Positions 1 through 5,206 of a stretch of 8,370 nucleotides of DNA are shown here, in pieces. Location of the stretch: NCBI GenBank assembly GCA_934525735.1, contig CAKSZM010000077.1, positions 1 to 8,370 of the forward strand, written 5' to 3'. Each line of letters opens with the position of its first letter. The first letter of the stretch is position 1. The notes under the pieces are model-generated. The model was not told the DNA's origin. It worked only from the letters and a program-made list of their open reading frames with translations, and ran no database searches. Source of the DNA: an uncultured Faecalibacterium sp. GTDB lineage: Bacteria; Bacillota; Clostridia; Oscillospirales; Ruminococcaceae. The translations under genes were made by a program, and so were the position numbers.

Positions 1-99
1 TTGCGGAAACTCTATATCGTGTATTCTTCCACACAGTTTATGTCGGAACAGACGGCGCACTTTTTTGCGTTTATGAAACTGTTCTATGCCATTCCCTGA
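1..99 (+). CDS. C-terminal end of a probable LysR-family transcriptional regulator (partial)
   Basis: Frame 1 is open from the first base to a TGA at 97-99, giving the last 32 residues of a protein that begins outside the window. The tail reads RKLYIVYSS near its start and then an amphipathic helix (TAHFFAFMKLF). This is how LysR substrate-binding domains often end: a final beta strand of the form RxxYIVY followed by a closing helix. The assignment rests on this short pattern only and could be wrong. The gene ends about 55 nt before a strong hairpin terminator and is convergent with the epimerase gene. Confidence 0.5.
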   Translation: MRKLYIVYSSTQFMSEQTAHFFAFMKLFYAIP

Positions 100-154
100 A
101 AAAGGAAACGATGGCTCCCGGCCTGTGGATGACAAAACTCTGATAAAACAATAA

Positions 155-215
155 GTCCCCTCCGTGCAGATACTCGGAACGTGAGATCCGGGTCTGTACG
201 GAGGGGACGTTTTTT
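155..215 (+). terminator. Strong intrinsic terminator between convergent genes
   Basis: A 16-bp stem (155-170 with 193-208) has a single G-U type mismatch. It continues inward through a second imperfect 6-bp helix (173-178 with 187-192), and a run of T follows at 210-215. It lies just after the rightward partial gene at 1-99. The stem is symmetrical, but the T-rich tail is on the plus-strand side, so it should act best on rightward transcription. It may also stop the leftward epimerase transcript. Confidence 0.85.
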
Positions 216-232
216 ATAGGAGAGCAGTTCTG

Positions 233-280
233 TCACAGGCATTTGCCGCAGCCGTGCCACGGATTCCAGATATCGTGCAG
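233..280 (-). pseudogene. Remnant of the N-terminus of a DUF5131 (phage Gp37/Gp68-like) gene
   Basis: Directly after the epimerase stop, in the same frame on the minus strand, lies the peptide LHDIWNPWHGCGKCL followed by TGA. The motif IWNPWHGC is the characteristic start of DUF5131 proteins, which continue with a Cys-rich SxGCxxCY segment; here the reading frame stops after KC. A good SD (GGGAGGTG, minus strand, 294-287) lies 6 nt before the first Leu codon. That codon is CTG where the family would have ATG, so the start codon also appears lost. This is best read as a short gene ghost truncated at the terminator. Use of CTG as a start for a 15-residue peptide cannot be excluded. Confidence 0.5.
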
Positions 281-295
281 GATGACCACCTCCCA

Positions 296-949
296 TCAAA
301 ATATCGGGTGCCACTCGTCCCGGATGCCAATGTCTGCGCAGACGATTCTGCCGCAAAACGGTGCGGACGATGCAGCCGTGTGCAGGGGCTTAAAGCTGTC
401 GAATGTGACGGTCAGGTCGGCGCGGACGGCACCTTCGGCCACCTCACCGGTGTCGGTGTTGATGCCGCTGGGCAGGTCTACCGCCAGAACAAATGCGCCG
501 TTTTCATGCTGACGGTTCATCAGCGCACAGGCAGCAAGGCCGGAAGGACGCAGGCTGCCATGGAATCCGGTGCCGTAGAGCGCATCCACGACTACGGTAA
601 ACGATTCAGCCGAAAGACCGAAACCGTCGGTGCAAATTTCCACCGGCAGGCTGTGCAAGCGTTCAAAATTTGTGATGGCATCGGGCGTTTTCGGCTCACC
701 CTCGGCCAGAAGGACGGTCACCTTCCAGCCCTCTTTTGCGGCGGCGCGGGCGATGACAAAACCGTCCCCGCCGTTGTTGCCCTTTCCGCAGACCACCAGC
801 AGAGAGCCGGGCTGCGAAAGGACGTTTTTCAGTTCGGCGTAGGCTGCAAGCCCGGCGTTCTCCATCATCTGCAGATAGGGCAGGCCGTGAGCATTTCCGG
901 CCTGTTCGATGGCCTTCATCTGTGCAGCCGTGACAATACGATGATTCAT
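296..949 (-). CDS. nnrE: NAD(P)H-hydrate epimerase (YjeF N-terminal domain), stand-alone
   Basis: The 217-residue product matches a stand-alone YjeF_N domain. NnrE interconverts the R and S forms of hydrated NAD(P)H so that the partner dehydratase NnrD can repair the cofactor; it acts in the cytoplasm. Visible family signatures are MENAG (29-33), the phosphate-binding GKGNNGGDG (55-63), VDALYGTG with Asp122 (121-128), and VDLPSGINxDTG (157-168). The ATG at 949 was chosen because GGAGG lies 7 nt upstream and the protein then begins with the usual ITAAQMKxIE-type start; a longer open frame upstream merely reads through the permease. No dehydratase domain follows, so NnrD must be encoded elsewhere. 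It lies 23 nt downstream of the permease gene on the same strand, so the two are probably co-transcribed, although no functional link is obvious. Confidence 0.93.
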   Translation of the reverse strand: MNHRIVTAAQMKAIEQAGNAHGLPYLQMMENAGLAAYAELKNVLSQPGSLLVVCGKGNNGGDGFVIARAAAKEGWKVTVLLAEGEPKTPDAITNFERLHSLPVEICTDGFGLSAESFTVVVDALYGTGFHGSLRPSGLAACALMNRQHENGAFVLAVDLPSGINTDTGEVAEGAVRADLTVTFDSFKPLHTAASSAPFCGRIVCADIGIRDEWHPIF

Positions 950-972
950 TTCGGAACCTCCACATTGATATC

Positions 973-2115
973 TTACCGCCCGATGATCCACCATTCGGCC
1001 AGCAGGATCACCAGAAAAATCAGGTTGGACAGGGTGAACAGTCTGAAGTAGCGGCCTTTTTCCTCCGGAAGCTCCCGCGCGATCTGGCGGTAGGAGATGA
1101 GGCTTGCCATGGACGCGATCAGGGTGCCAAGGCCGCCGAGGTTCGTGCCGATAATGAGCGCGGCGGTTTTGTCGGTGAAACCGGACAGGAGCAGGGCGGC
1201 GGGAACGTTGCTTGTGACCTGCGAAGCCAGAACCGCTACCAGCACTTCCCGCCCAGCGAGGATGGCTTGCAGCCAGCCCGAAAAGGCCGGGATGCGCCCC
1301 AGATTGCCGATGAAAATGAAGAACGCCACGAAGGTCAGCAGCAGGGAATAGTCCACGCCGCGGAGAGTGGAGCGGTCGGCGCAGAGGGTGCAGACCAGCA
1401 CGGCGGAAAAGGCAACGCCGTAGGGCAGCACCCGGACGACCGCCATCAGGCAGACCGCAAACAGCACCGCATCCAGCAGGATGATCTTCCGGTCTGCGGT
1501 GTTTGACTGCTGTTCGGGGAGCGCACCGATGCAGGAAGATGCCTGTTTGCGGCAGACCGCGACCGCCCAGCCCACCAGAAGCAGCAGCGAAACGATTGTG
1601 TAGGGGAGCATGAGCAGGAGGAACTCCGCCATGCTCATCCCGCTTTTGCCGTAGAGGTAGAGGTTTTGTGGGTTGCCGATGGGCGTGAGCATACTGCCAA
1701 GGTTGGCCGCGATGGTCTGCATACACACCACCGGGATGGTCAGCGCCCGGCGGGTGTCCGGTGCAAGGCCGCTCAGCACCACAAAGGTAAAGGGCACAAA
1801 GGTCAGCAGGGAAACGTCGTTGGTGATGACCATGCTCCCGAAAAAGCACAGCCCGACCAGAACGAGCACCAACTGGAGCGTGCTGCCAGTCCGAGCCAGC
1901 AGCGCCCGGCCCATCCGGTCAAAAACGCCCTGCCGCCGCAGTCCGGCCATGATGGTCATCAGGGAAAACAGAATGGCCAGTGTACGCAGGTCGATGTAAC
2001 CGAGGTAGTCTGCATCCGGCGGCACAAAGAACATGGAGAGCACGGCCAGCACCGCGGCGACCGAAAGAACGGTCTCCTGTTTGAGAAATCTCTTTAACTT
2101 CATTTGGAATTTCAT
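973..2115 (-). CDS. SLC13 / ArsB-NhaD superfamily anion permease
   Basis: This 380-residue, very hydrophobic protein has about ten membrane segments and is an inner-membrane ion-coupled carrier. It shows the two-fold pattern of the citrate/arsenite (ion transporter) superfamily: ITNDVSLL (97-104) and TPIGNPQNL (144-152) in the first half, then TSNVPAALLLSGF (301-313) and GTNLGGLGTLIASMASLI (323-340) in the second. These paired re-entrant loops carry the ion and substrate site in known members. A hydrophilic loop at about 189-210 separates the halves. The substrate cannot be read from sequence; a dicarboxylate, citrate or inorganic anion are all possible. Length is slightly short for the family. 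The start at 2115 has only a weak SD; Met5 (2103) is an alternative. It is the first gene of a unit with nnrE. Confidence 0.85.
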   Translation of the reverse strand: MKFQMKLKRFLKQETVLSVAAVLAVLSMFFVPPDADYLGYIDLRTLAILFSLMTIMAGLRRQGVFDRMGRALLARTGSTLQLVLVLVGLCFFGSMVITNDVSLLTFVPFTFVVLSGLAPDTRRALTIPVVCMQTIAANLGSMLTPIGNPQNLYLYGKSGMSMAEFLLLMLPYTIVSLLLLVGWAVAVCRKQASSCIGALPEQQSNTADRKIILLDAVLFAVCLMAVVRVLPYGVAFSAVLVCTLCADRSTLRGVDYSLLLTFVAFFIFIGNLGRIPAFSGWLQAILAGREVLVAVLASQVTSNVPAALLLSGFTDKTAALIIGTNLGGLGTLIASMASLISYRQIARELPEEKGRYFRLFTLSNLIFLVILLAEWWIIGR

Positions 2116-2154
2116 AGCATCCGCTTTCTTTCAAGAATAATCGATACATCCTTT

Positions 2155-2182
2155 AGTATAGTAGATGCGGAAAGAAATGCAA
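2155..2182 (-). promoter_or_regulatory. Candidate promoter of the permease-nnrE unit
   Basis: On the minus strand, TATACT (-10, 2160-2155) is preceded at 16 bp by TTGCAT (-35, 2182-2177). The predicted transcript starts at about 2148, about 33 nt before the permease start. The -10 is good and the -35 is weak. Confidence 0.5.
2157..2162 (+). promoter_or_regulatory. Candidate -10 element for the rightward HTH gene
   Basis: TATAGT on the plus strand overlaps the -10 of the opposing permease promoter by four bases, in the quasi-palindrome TAGTATAGTA (2154-2163). No convincing -35 is visible 16-18 bp upstream. It lies about 40 nt before the chosen start of the HTH gene. Confidence 0.3.
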
Positions 2183-2202
2183 GTTTTTTGCAGCGGTGGG
2201 CG

Positions 2203-2838
2203 ATGGAAACAGCATTTGAACAGCAGATCTATGATGTATTTGGGACGACTGACATTCAGAAACTGCGGGAAATTTCCAAGGATGCTGTACGATACCGGCA
2301 GTTAGCGCAGAAAGAAGCACTGCGCCATGCGGCAGGACGAAAGCCTGCTTTTACGATGCCGCAGGTCATCCAGATGGTTGCGATGCAGCAACAGGGAAAA
2401 AGCGTTACGGAGATCGCACGAACTTTTCAGGTAAGTCGGCAGACTGTGTACAATCAGATCGACCGCGCTCACCGCTTCAGCAATGACCCGGATGTGAAAA
2501 CCCGGATGTGCTTTCTGTACCGCGACCAGCTTTGCACAACGATCGATGTAGACTTCAAGCACGAAAAAATCATGATCCAGAACTATACCCATAAAATTCC
2601 GCTTCGTGCATTCGGCGTAGTGGATCATCCGACATGGGATGATTTTGAGTGGTTTCTGGAAAGCCGTTGCTTTCCAAAGACACGCGACCATGCAAAGGAT
2701 ATCCTGAGAGAAATGGGACTTTCGTTCTATGACCCGCTGCTTATCATCGAAAAAACACAGGGGCGGATGGCAGGGGATGACCAATGGCTCCTGATCCTGA
2801 AAAATGAGGAGGTGCAGCATGGAACAGATCCGTCTTGA
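2203..2838 (+). CDS. HTH-domain protein, probable antitoxin/regulator of a HipA-like locus
   Basis: The 211-residue product has a resolvase/Hin-like helix-turn-helix at about 53-84 (PQVIQMVAMQQQGKSVTEIA, then FQVSRQTVYNQI). An alpha/beta domain follows at about 103-198, containing DVDF, HKIPLRAFGV, HPTWDDFEWFLESRCFP, YDPLLIIEKTQGRMAGDDQW. I recall this C-terminal domain from small clostridial proteins encoded next to HipA/CtkA-like kinases, where an antitoxin or repressor role is likely; that link is from memory, not shown here. The start at 2203 is chosen because the HTH protein is complete from there; an in-frame ATG at 2104 would extend it by 33 residues through the promoter region. The SD is weak (GGTGGG). 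The gene overlaps the next ORF by 20 nt, which implies translational coupling. Confidence 0.7.
   Translation: METAFEQQIYDVFGTTDIQKLREISKDAVRYRQLAQKEALRHAAGRKPAFTMPQVIQMVAMQQQGKSVTEIARTFQVSRQTVYNQIDRAHRFSNDPDVKTRMCFLYRDQLCTTIDVDFKHEKIMIQNYTHKIPLRAFGVVDHPTWDDFEWFLESRCFPKTRDHAKDILREMGLSFYDPLLIIEKTQGRMAGDDQWLLILKNEEVQHGTDPS
2807..2812 (+). promoter_or_regulatory. RBS deciding the start of the HipA-like fragment
   Basis: A perfect AGGAGG sits 6 nt before the ATG at 2819, inside the end of the upstream HTH gene. This selects 2819 over an in-frame ATG at 2804. Confidence 0.8.
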
Positions 2839-3049
2839 CGACCATACGCCTTTGAAAAAGACAGGGCATACTTCCAAGGGCAATCAGCTCAAATGGAAAA
2901 TAAGGAACATCTGGTACAAGGCAGATTACATGGGCTATGAGGGGCTATCAGAAACACTGGTTTCCCATCTGTTGCAGAAAAGCAGCCTGTCGCAGCCTTT
3001 TGTCCTGTATCAGCCTGTGCAGATACTAACTCATGAGTCAATAACTTAG
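2819..3049 (+). pseudogene. N-terminal lobe of a HipA/CtkA-like kinase, truncated
   Basis: The ORF encodes 76 residues. The segment TSKGNQLKW (18-26), WYKADYMGYEGLSETLVSHL (32-51) and QPFVLYQPV (59-67) resembles the nucleotide-binding N-lobe of the roughly 300-residue HipA/CtkA-like kinases of Clostridia. In that lobe, a GNQxKW-type segment is followed by a strand with the Lys of WYKAD. The homology stops at about residue 69 (near 3025) and the last residues (LTHESIT) look unrelated. The whole C-lobe with catalytic and metal-binding residues is therefore missing. The sequence after the break belongs to the accessory patch. It could be a dead toxin. It could also be a small stand-alone lobe comparable in idea to HipS of HipBST systems, but the abrupt end at a mosaic junction favours truncation. 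Confidence 0.6.
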
Positions 3050-3066
3050 TTAAATATTGTTGGCAA

Positions 3067-3121
3067 AAGCCTTCCTGCATCTGAAGCAATGATAGCTTCA
3101 GATGCAGGAGGCTTATTCTTT
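3067..3121 (+). terminator. Intrinsic terminator 1 of a tandem pair
   Basis: A long stem pairs 3067-3087 with 3095-3114 (one bulged T) around a 7-nt loop, followed by ATTCTTTTT. It lies 17 nt after the stop of the truncated HipA-like ORF and should stop its transcript. Confidence 0.8.
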
Positions 3122-3127
3122 TTGCTT

Positions 3128-3167
3128 AGGAGTTGAGTCTGATGGATAGTCTCAACTCCTCTTTTTT
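3128..3167 (+). terminator. Intrinsic terminator 2 of a tandem pair
   Basis: A perfect 10-bp stem (3128-3137 with 3151-3160), a 13-nt loop and a TTTTTT run at 3162-3167. It starts only 13 nt after the first hairpin. The stem sequence is unrelated to the first, so this is not a simple duplication. Confidence 0.8.
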
Positions 3168-3205
3168 GCCTGTTGTATCCCAGAACTTGGACTAAGAGGG
3201 TGGGT

Positions 3206-3262
3206 ATGGCCCTTCTTGTGAGTCTGGCTCTGAACGTCCAGACCGGAGGCCGGAGCGAATAG
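3206..3262 (+). CDS. Possible 18-residue leader peptide
   Basis: ATG at 3206 opens an 18-codon frame (MALLVSLALNVQTGGRSE) ending in TAG, with GAGGG five nt upstream. It is followed by an even shorter start-stop unit (MKM, 3294-3305) with its own GAGGTG, and then by the 78-residue ORF. The chain of small translated units suggests a leader or coupled translation. Coding potential cannot be proven at this length. Confidence 0.25.
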   Translation: MALLVSLALNVQTGGRSE

Positions 3263-3322
3263 CGGACAACCAGTAGCCCGTAAAAATGAGGTGATGAAGA
3301 TGTAACCGGAGGTGAGTGAGCC

Positions 3323-3559
3323 ATGCGAAAAAGTGCCCCGATTGAAGTGGTGGTACATTACCCCAAAACGAAAGAAGGCTGGGATGAACTCGGAAAACGG
3401 GTCGCAACCGCCCACGCCAACTATGTGATCGAGAAAATCGACCGCCTGAACTGCCCCACATGGCAGAAGCTCGAACTGTTACAGGCGGTCATTGATACCA
3501 CCAAAGGAACCTATCAGCCCAAAGAACACCAGAAGCCCGGCTGGCAGCCGAGCCGATAA
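3323..3559 (+). CDS. Small conserved protein of mobile-element type, function unknown
   Basis: The ORF encodes 78 residues with a strong SD (GGAGGTGA, 3308-3315, 7 nt from ATG). It has a short N-terminal strand (IEVVVHYP, 7-14), a helical middle (EGWDELGKRVATAHANYVIE, 18-37) and a conserved-looking NCPTWQKLELLQAVIDT segment (43-59), then a charged tail. No transmembrane segment, signal peptide or known catalytic motif is visible. I recall similar short proteins in integrative elements of Ruminococcaceae and Lachnospiraceae, often near recombinase genes, but cannot name a family. No recombinase remains here, so this may be a stranded piece of a lost element. It is followed 2 nt later by a large terminator hairpin, so it is a self-contained transcription unit. 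Confidence 0.6.
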   Translation: MRKSAPIEVVVHYPKTKEGWDELGKRVATAHANYVIEKIDRLNCPTWQKLELLQAVIDTTKGTYQPKEHQKPGWQPSR

Positions 3560-3561
3560 GC

Positions 3562-3645
3562 AAAGCCCCACGCTCAACATATGCTTTCCCATTCTGACCG
3601 CAAAGGTCAGATGCAGAGGCTGTGTTGAGCGTGGGGCTTTTTGTG
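3562..3645 (+). terminator. Large structured terminator after the 78-residue ORF
   Basis: A perfect 18-bp stem (3562-3579 with 3623-3640) encloses a 43-nt loop. The loop itself carries a 7-bp hairpin (3593-3599 with 3605-3611, loop GCAAA). The T tract forms the end of the stem and continues as TTGTG. The stem is unusually long for a simple terminator. The recognisable IS3 sequence begins immediately to its right, so the structure also marks a mosaic boundary. Confidence 0.75.
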
Positions 3646-3748
3646 TTACATCCGCTTCTTGAAACCTCAAAGAAACAGCACATTTTTTTTTTATAGGATA
3701 TCTTTCGCAATGGCGGTGAATGACTGCATATTTAAAATTCGGCTTCAC
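3645..3748 (-). pseudogene. 5' remnant of IS3-type orfB (DDE transposase), frameshifted and truncated
   Basis: The GTG at 3748-3746 overlaps the TGA of orfA and begins KPNFKYAVIHRHCERYPI, the usual start of IS3-family OrfB. At a run of ten A (minus strand, 3692-3683) the frame is lost. In another frame the family sequence resumes as MCCFFEVSRSG. Eight A residues in the run would join the two frames as PIKKMCCFF, in line with the spacing of related proteins, so a +2 or -1 slip in the A tract is likely. After SRSG the similarity ends at the hairpin of the neighbouring terminator. The DDE catalytic core is entirely absent. Confidence 0.7.
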
Positions 3749-4062
3749 TTCCTTCCTACGGATTGCAGAAAATCCCGCAGCAGTTCGTTCTCCATTTTTA
3801 ATCGTTTGATCTCGTAGGACTGTTCCCTGACGATTTCCTCCGGGCTGGTTGGCTCCGCATTTTTCCGAGGCCGGCCTTTCTTCTTCGGAAGGATTCCAGC
3901 TTCTTTTCGGGCTTGCTCATGATTGTGCCGTGTGACCCAATTTACGATTTGCTTCTTTTCAAGCCCCAATGACTTTGCTATTTCTCTGCATGTTTTTCCT
4001 TCTGCTCGCATTGCGAGTATCTGTGGTTCTAATTCTTTGATTTTGGTATATTTTCTGGACAT
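3745..4062 (-). CDS. IS3-family transposase OrfA (DNA-binding subunit)
   Basis: The 105-residue protein is a full-length OrfA: a helix-turn-helix at about 11-45 (LEPQILAMRAEGKTCREIAK, then GLEKKQIVNWV), a basic KKKGRPRK segment (60-67), and a C-terminal coiled coil with leucine-type spacing (about 75-100, EIKRLKMENELLRDFL). In intact elements it binds the terminal repeats and forms OrfAB by programmed frameshifting. AGGAGG lies 7 nt before the ATG. The frame is intact although its orfB is destroyed, so it could still make a protein that binds ends of related copies and acts as an inhibitor; that is inference. Confidence 0.88.
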   Translation of the reverse strand: MSRKYTKIKELEPQILAMRAEGKTCREIAKSLGLEKKQIVNWVTRHNHEQARKEAGILPKKKGRPRKNAEPTSPEEIVREQSYEIKRLKMENELLRDFLQSVGRK

Positions 4063-4068
4063 AACAAA

Positions 4069-4106
4069 ACCTCCTCGTGTAGTTCTATTATCCTACACGG
4101 GGAGGT
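4069..4106 (-). promoter_or_regulatory. Hairpin that masks the orfA ribosome binding site
   Basis: Arms 4106-4093 and 4082-4069 pair over 14 positions with one mismatch and a 10-nt loop. The 3' arm contains the AGGAGG used by orfA. A transcript entering from outside the IS would carry both arms and hide the SD, whereas a transcript started by the internal promoter would carry only the 3' arm. Confidence 0.7.
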
Positions 4107-4116
4107 CTTTTGTCTA
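4087..4116 (-). promoter_or_regulatory. Internal promoter of the IS3 remnant
   Basis: On the minus strand, TAGACA (-35, 4116-4111) is separated by 18 bp from GATAAT (-10, 4092-4087); each differs from consensus at one base. Transcription would begin at about 4080, at the very start of the 3' arm of the hairpin. Confidence 0.65.
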
Positions 4117-4170
4117 TTGTCTACTTTTTACGGACCGGTTCAGTTCAAAGCGAAATGCTGTCACTCTTTT

Positions 4171-5052
4171 TTAAAACTTCAACCTCTCCTGCAAAAAGCG
4201 GCACAATAGCTCCGCACAGGCGTTGTGTTGTTTTTGGGGACGGAGGAATCCGGCACAAATAGGCGGCAGACCGTCTAATACCACATCCCGGACGTTGGAC
4301 ATCTGGTTGTGGGAGGCTTCCTCAAAACGGTTCAGAGATACACAATTCTGCTCCTGCGTGCGGTAGAGTACCTGATAAAATTGCTCGACCAGCTCCAGCT
4401 GTGGGTGTGCACTGCTCTCCCGCAGTGCCTGCCACAGCGGTGCGAGGGCATCCGGGGCAAAGCCGGGAACCAGAAGGGTCTGCCCGTCCAGCTCTGCCGG
4501 TGTAATATGCGTCCGCTCCCAAAAGGGGCTGCTGCGGCAGACCATGACGGCGGTGGTATGCTGGGAGAGGGCAGTGCGTGCAAGCCCCGCAGCACAGCCG
4601 CCCAGGTCCATCACCAGCCCGGCATCCAGTGCGCCGTTTTGCAGCTGCACCGGCACTTCATCGTTGGACAGGGAAGCAAGCTCCAAGGGGATGCCGGGGT
4701 ACTGCTGCCGGAATGCTTCCAGCACCTCCCCCAGATTGGGCAGATAGTCCGGAACCAGTGCCACGCTGATGCCCAGCCGCAGCGGTGCAGACTGAATGTC
4801 CTGATAAGCCTGCTGGCACAGGGCATCGAACTGCTGCACCACCGGCGTAGCCTGTGCCCGGAACCGCTCACCCTTTTCAGTAAGAGCCAGATGATTGCGG
4901 TTGTTGACAAACAGTTTGCCGCAAAGCTCTTCTTCCAGTGCGGCAATGCTCAGCCGCAAGGCCTGCCGGGACAGATACATCCGCCCGGCGGTGTGGGTGT
5001 AATTCAAATCTTCGCACAGTGCCAGAAAATAGCGCAGCTGCTGGATGGTCAT
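4171..5052 (-). CDS. LysR-family transcriptional regulator, divergent from the flavin reductase
   Basis: The 293-residue protein has the standard LysR length. The winged HTH spans about 1-60 (IQQLRYFLALCEDLNYTHTA, then LSRQALRLSIAALEEELCGKLF and LALTEKG). A linker helix and the two-lobed ligand-binding domain follow from about 90 (PLRLGISVALVPDYLP, ALDAGLVMDLG, GQTLLVPG). ATG 5052 has AAGGAG 6 nt upstream. LysR proteins usually control a divergent gene in response to a small ligand, so the target here is most likely the reductase at 5207, with its substrate or a related metabolite as the coinducer. Its own promoter is near-consensus and a palindrome overlaps the predicted start of transcription, consistent with autoregulation. 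The IS remnant ends about 30 nt beyond its stop. Confidence 0.92.
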   Translation of the reverse strand: MTIQQLRYFLALCEDLNYTHTAGRMYLSRQALRLSIAALEEELCGKLFVNNRNHLALTEKGERFRAQATPVVQQFDALCQQAYQDIQSAPLRLGISVALVPDYLPNLGEVLEAFRQQYPGIPLELASLSNDEVPVQLQNGALDAGLVMDLGGCAAGLARTALSQHTTAVMVCRSSPFWERTHITPAELDGQTLLVPGFAPDALAPLWQALRESSAHPQLELVEQFYQVLYRTQEQNCVSLNRFEEASHNQMSNVRDVVLDGLPPICAGFLRPQKQHNACAELLCRFLQERLKF

Positions 5053-5088
5053 GATGTGCTCCTTTTTTCAAAACGCAAGTTTTACTTG

Positions 5089-5102
5089 ATACTTATAAGG
5101 AT
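5089..5102. promoter_or_regulatory. Candidate LysR operator
   Basis: The palindrome ATaCTTATAAGgAT has a perfect 8-bp core (5092-5099) and one mismatched pair outside it. It overlaps the predicted transcription start of lysR (about 5096) in the only intergenic space between the regulator and the reductase. Confidence 0.4.
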
Positions 5103-5131
5103 ATTATATCTTCTTTTTCTTTGTTTGTAAA
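5103..5131 (-). promoter_or_regulatory. Promoter of the lysR gene
   Basis: On the minus strand, TTTACA (-35, 5131-5126) is followed after 17 bp by a perfect TATAAT (-10, 5108-5103). For the opposite direction I find no clear promoter between here and 5206, as expected for a gene that needs activation. Confidence 0.8.
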
Positions 5132-5206
5132 TGTGATACTTTTAACAAGAACGGCAATAGATTTTTGTCGATGCGAAGGATATAGCAAGAAAAGGAAGGA
5201 ATTATT

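Larger units (their letters stand above)
3645..4142 (-). mobile_element. Truncated IS3-family (IS150-like) insertion sequence
   Basis: Reading leftward from 4142, the sequence starts with TGAACCGGTCCGTAAAAAGT. This resembles the TGxACxGxxCC...AAAAGT terminal repeats of IS150-type elements. Next come a promoter, an SD-masking hairpin, an intact orfA (4062-3745) and the first codons of orfB in the -1-type overlap expected of IS3 elements. Similarity to orfB ends near 3655 and no right-hand inverted repeat is seen. About 500 bp therefore remain of an element that normally spans 1.2-1.5 kb. It cannot transpose by itself. Confidence 0.75.

Noticed and set aside
112..144. A 10-codon ORF with an AAGGAAA SD between the first gene and its terminator
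   Set aside because: It is too short, has no partner and no conserved pattern. It is probably chance in a 3' untranslated region.
254..1051. A 265-residue plus-strand frame over nnrE
   Set aside because: It shadows a well-supported epimerase gene and shows no family features.
296..1849. A single 517-residue minus-strand protein
   Set aside because: Only the last 217 residues are the epimerase. The first part is the permease gene read in the wrong frame, and the epimerase has its own SD and start at 949.
2302..2883. A 193-residue minus-strand frame over the HTH gene
   Set aside because: The plus strand carries a recognisable HTH and a coupled downstream gene; the antisense frame has no motif.
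4143..4170. Possible target-site duplication beside the IS3 left end
   Set aside because: The right end of the element is missing, so no duplicate can be compared.
4309..5130. A 273-residue plus-strand frame over lysR
   Set aside because: Antisense shadow of a clear LysR gene. It ends in the lysR promoter region.
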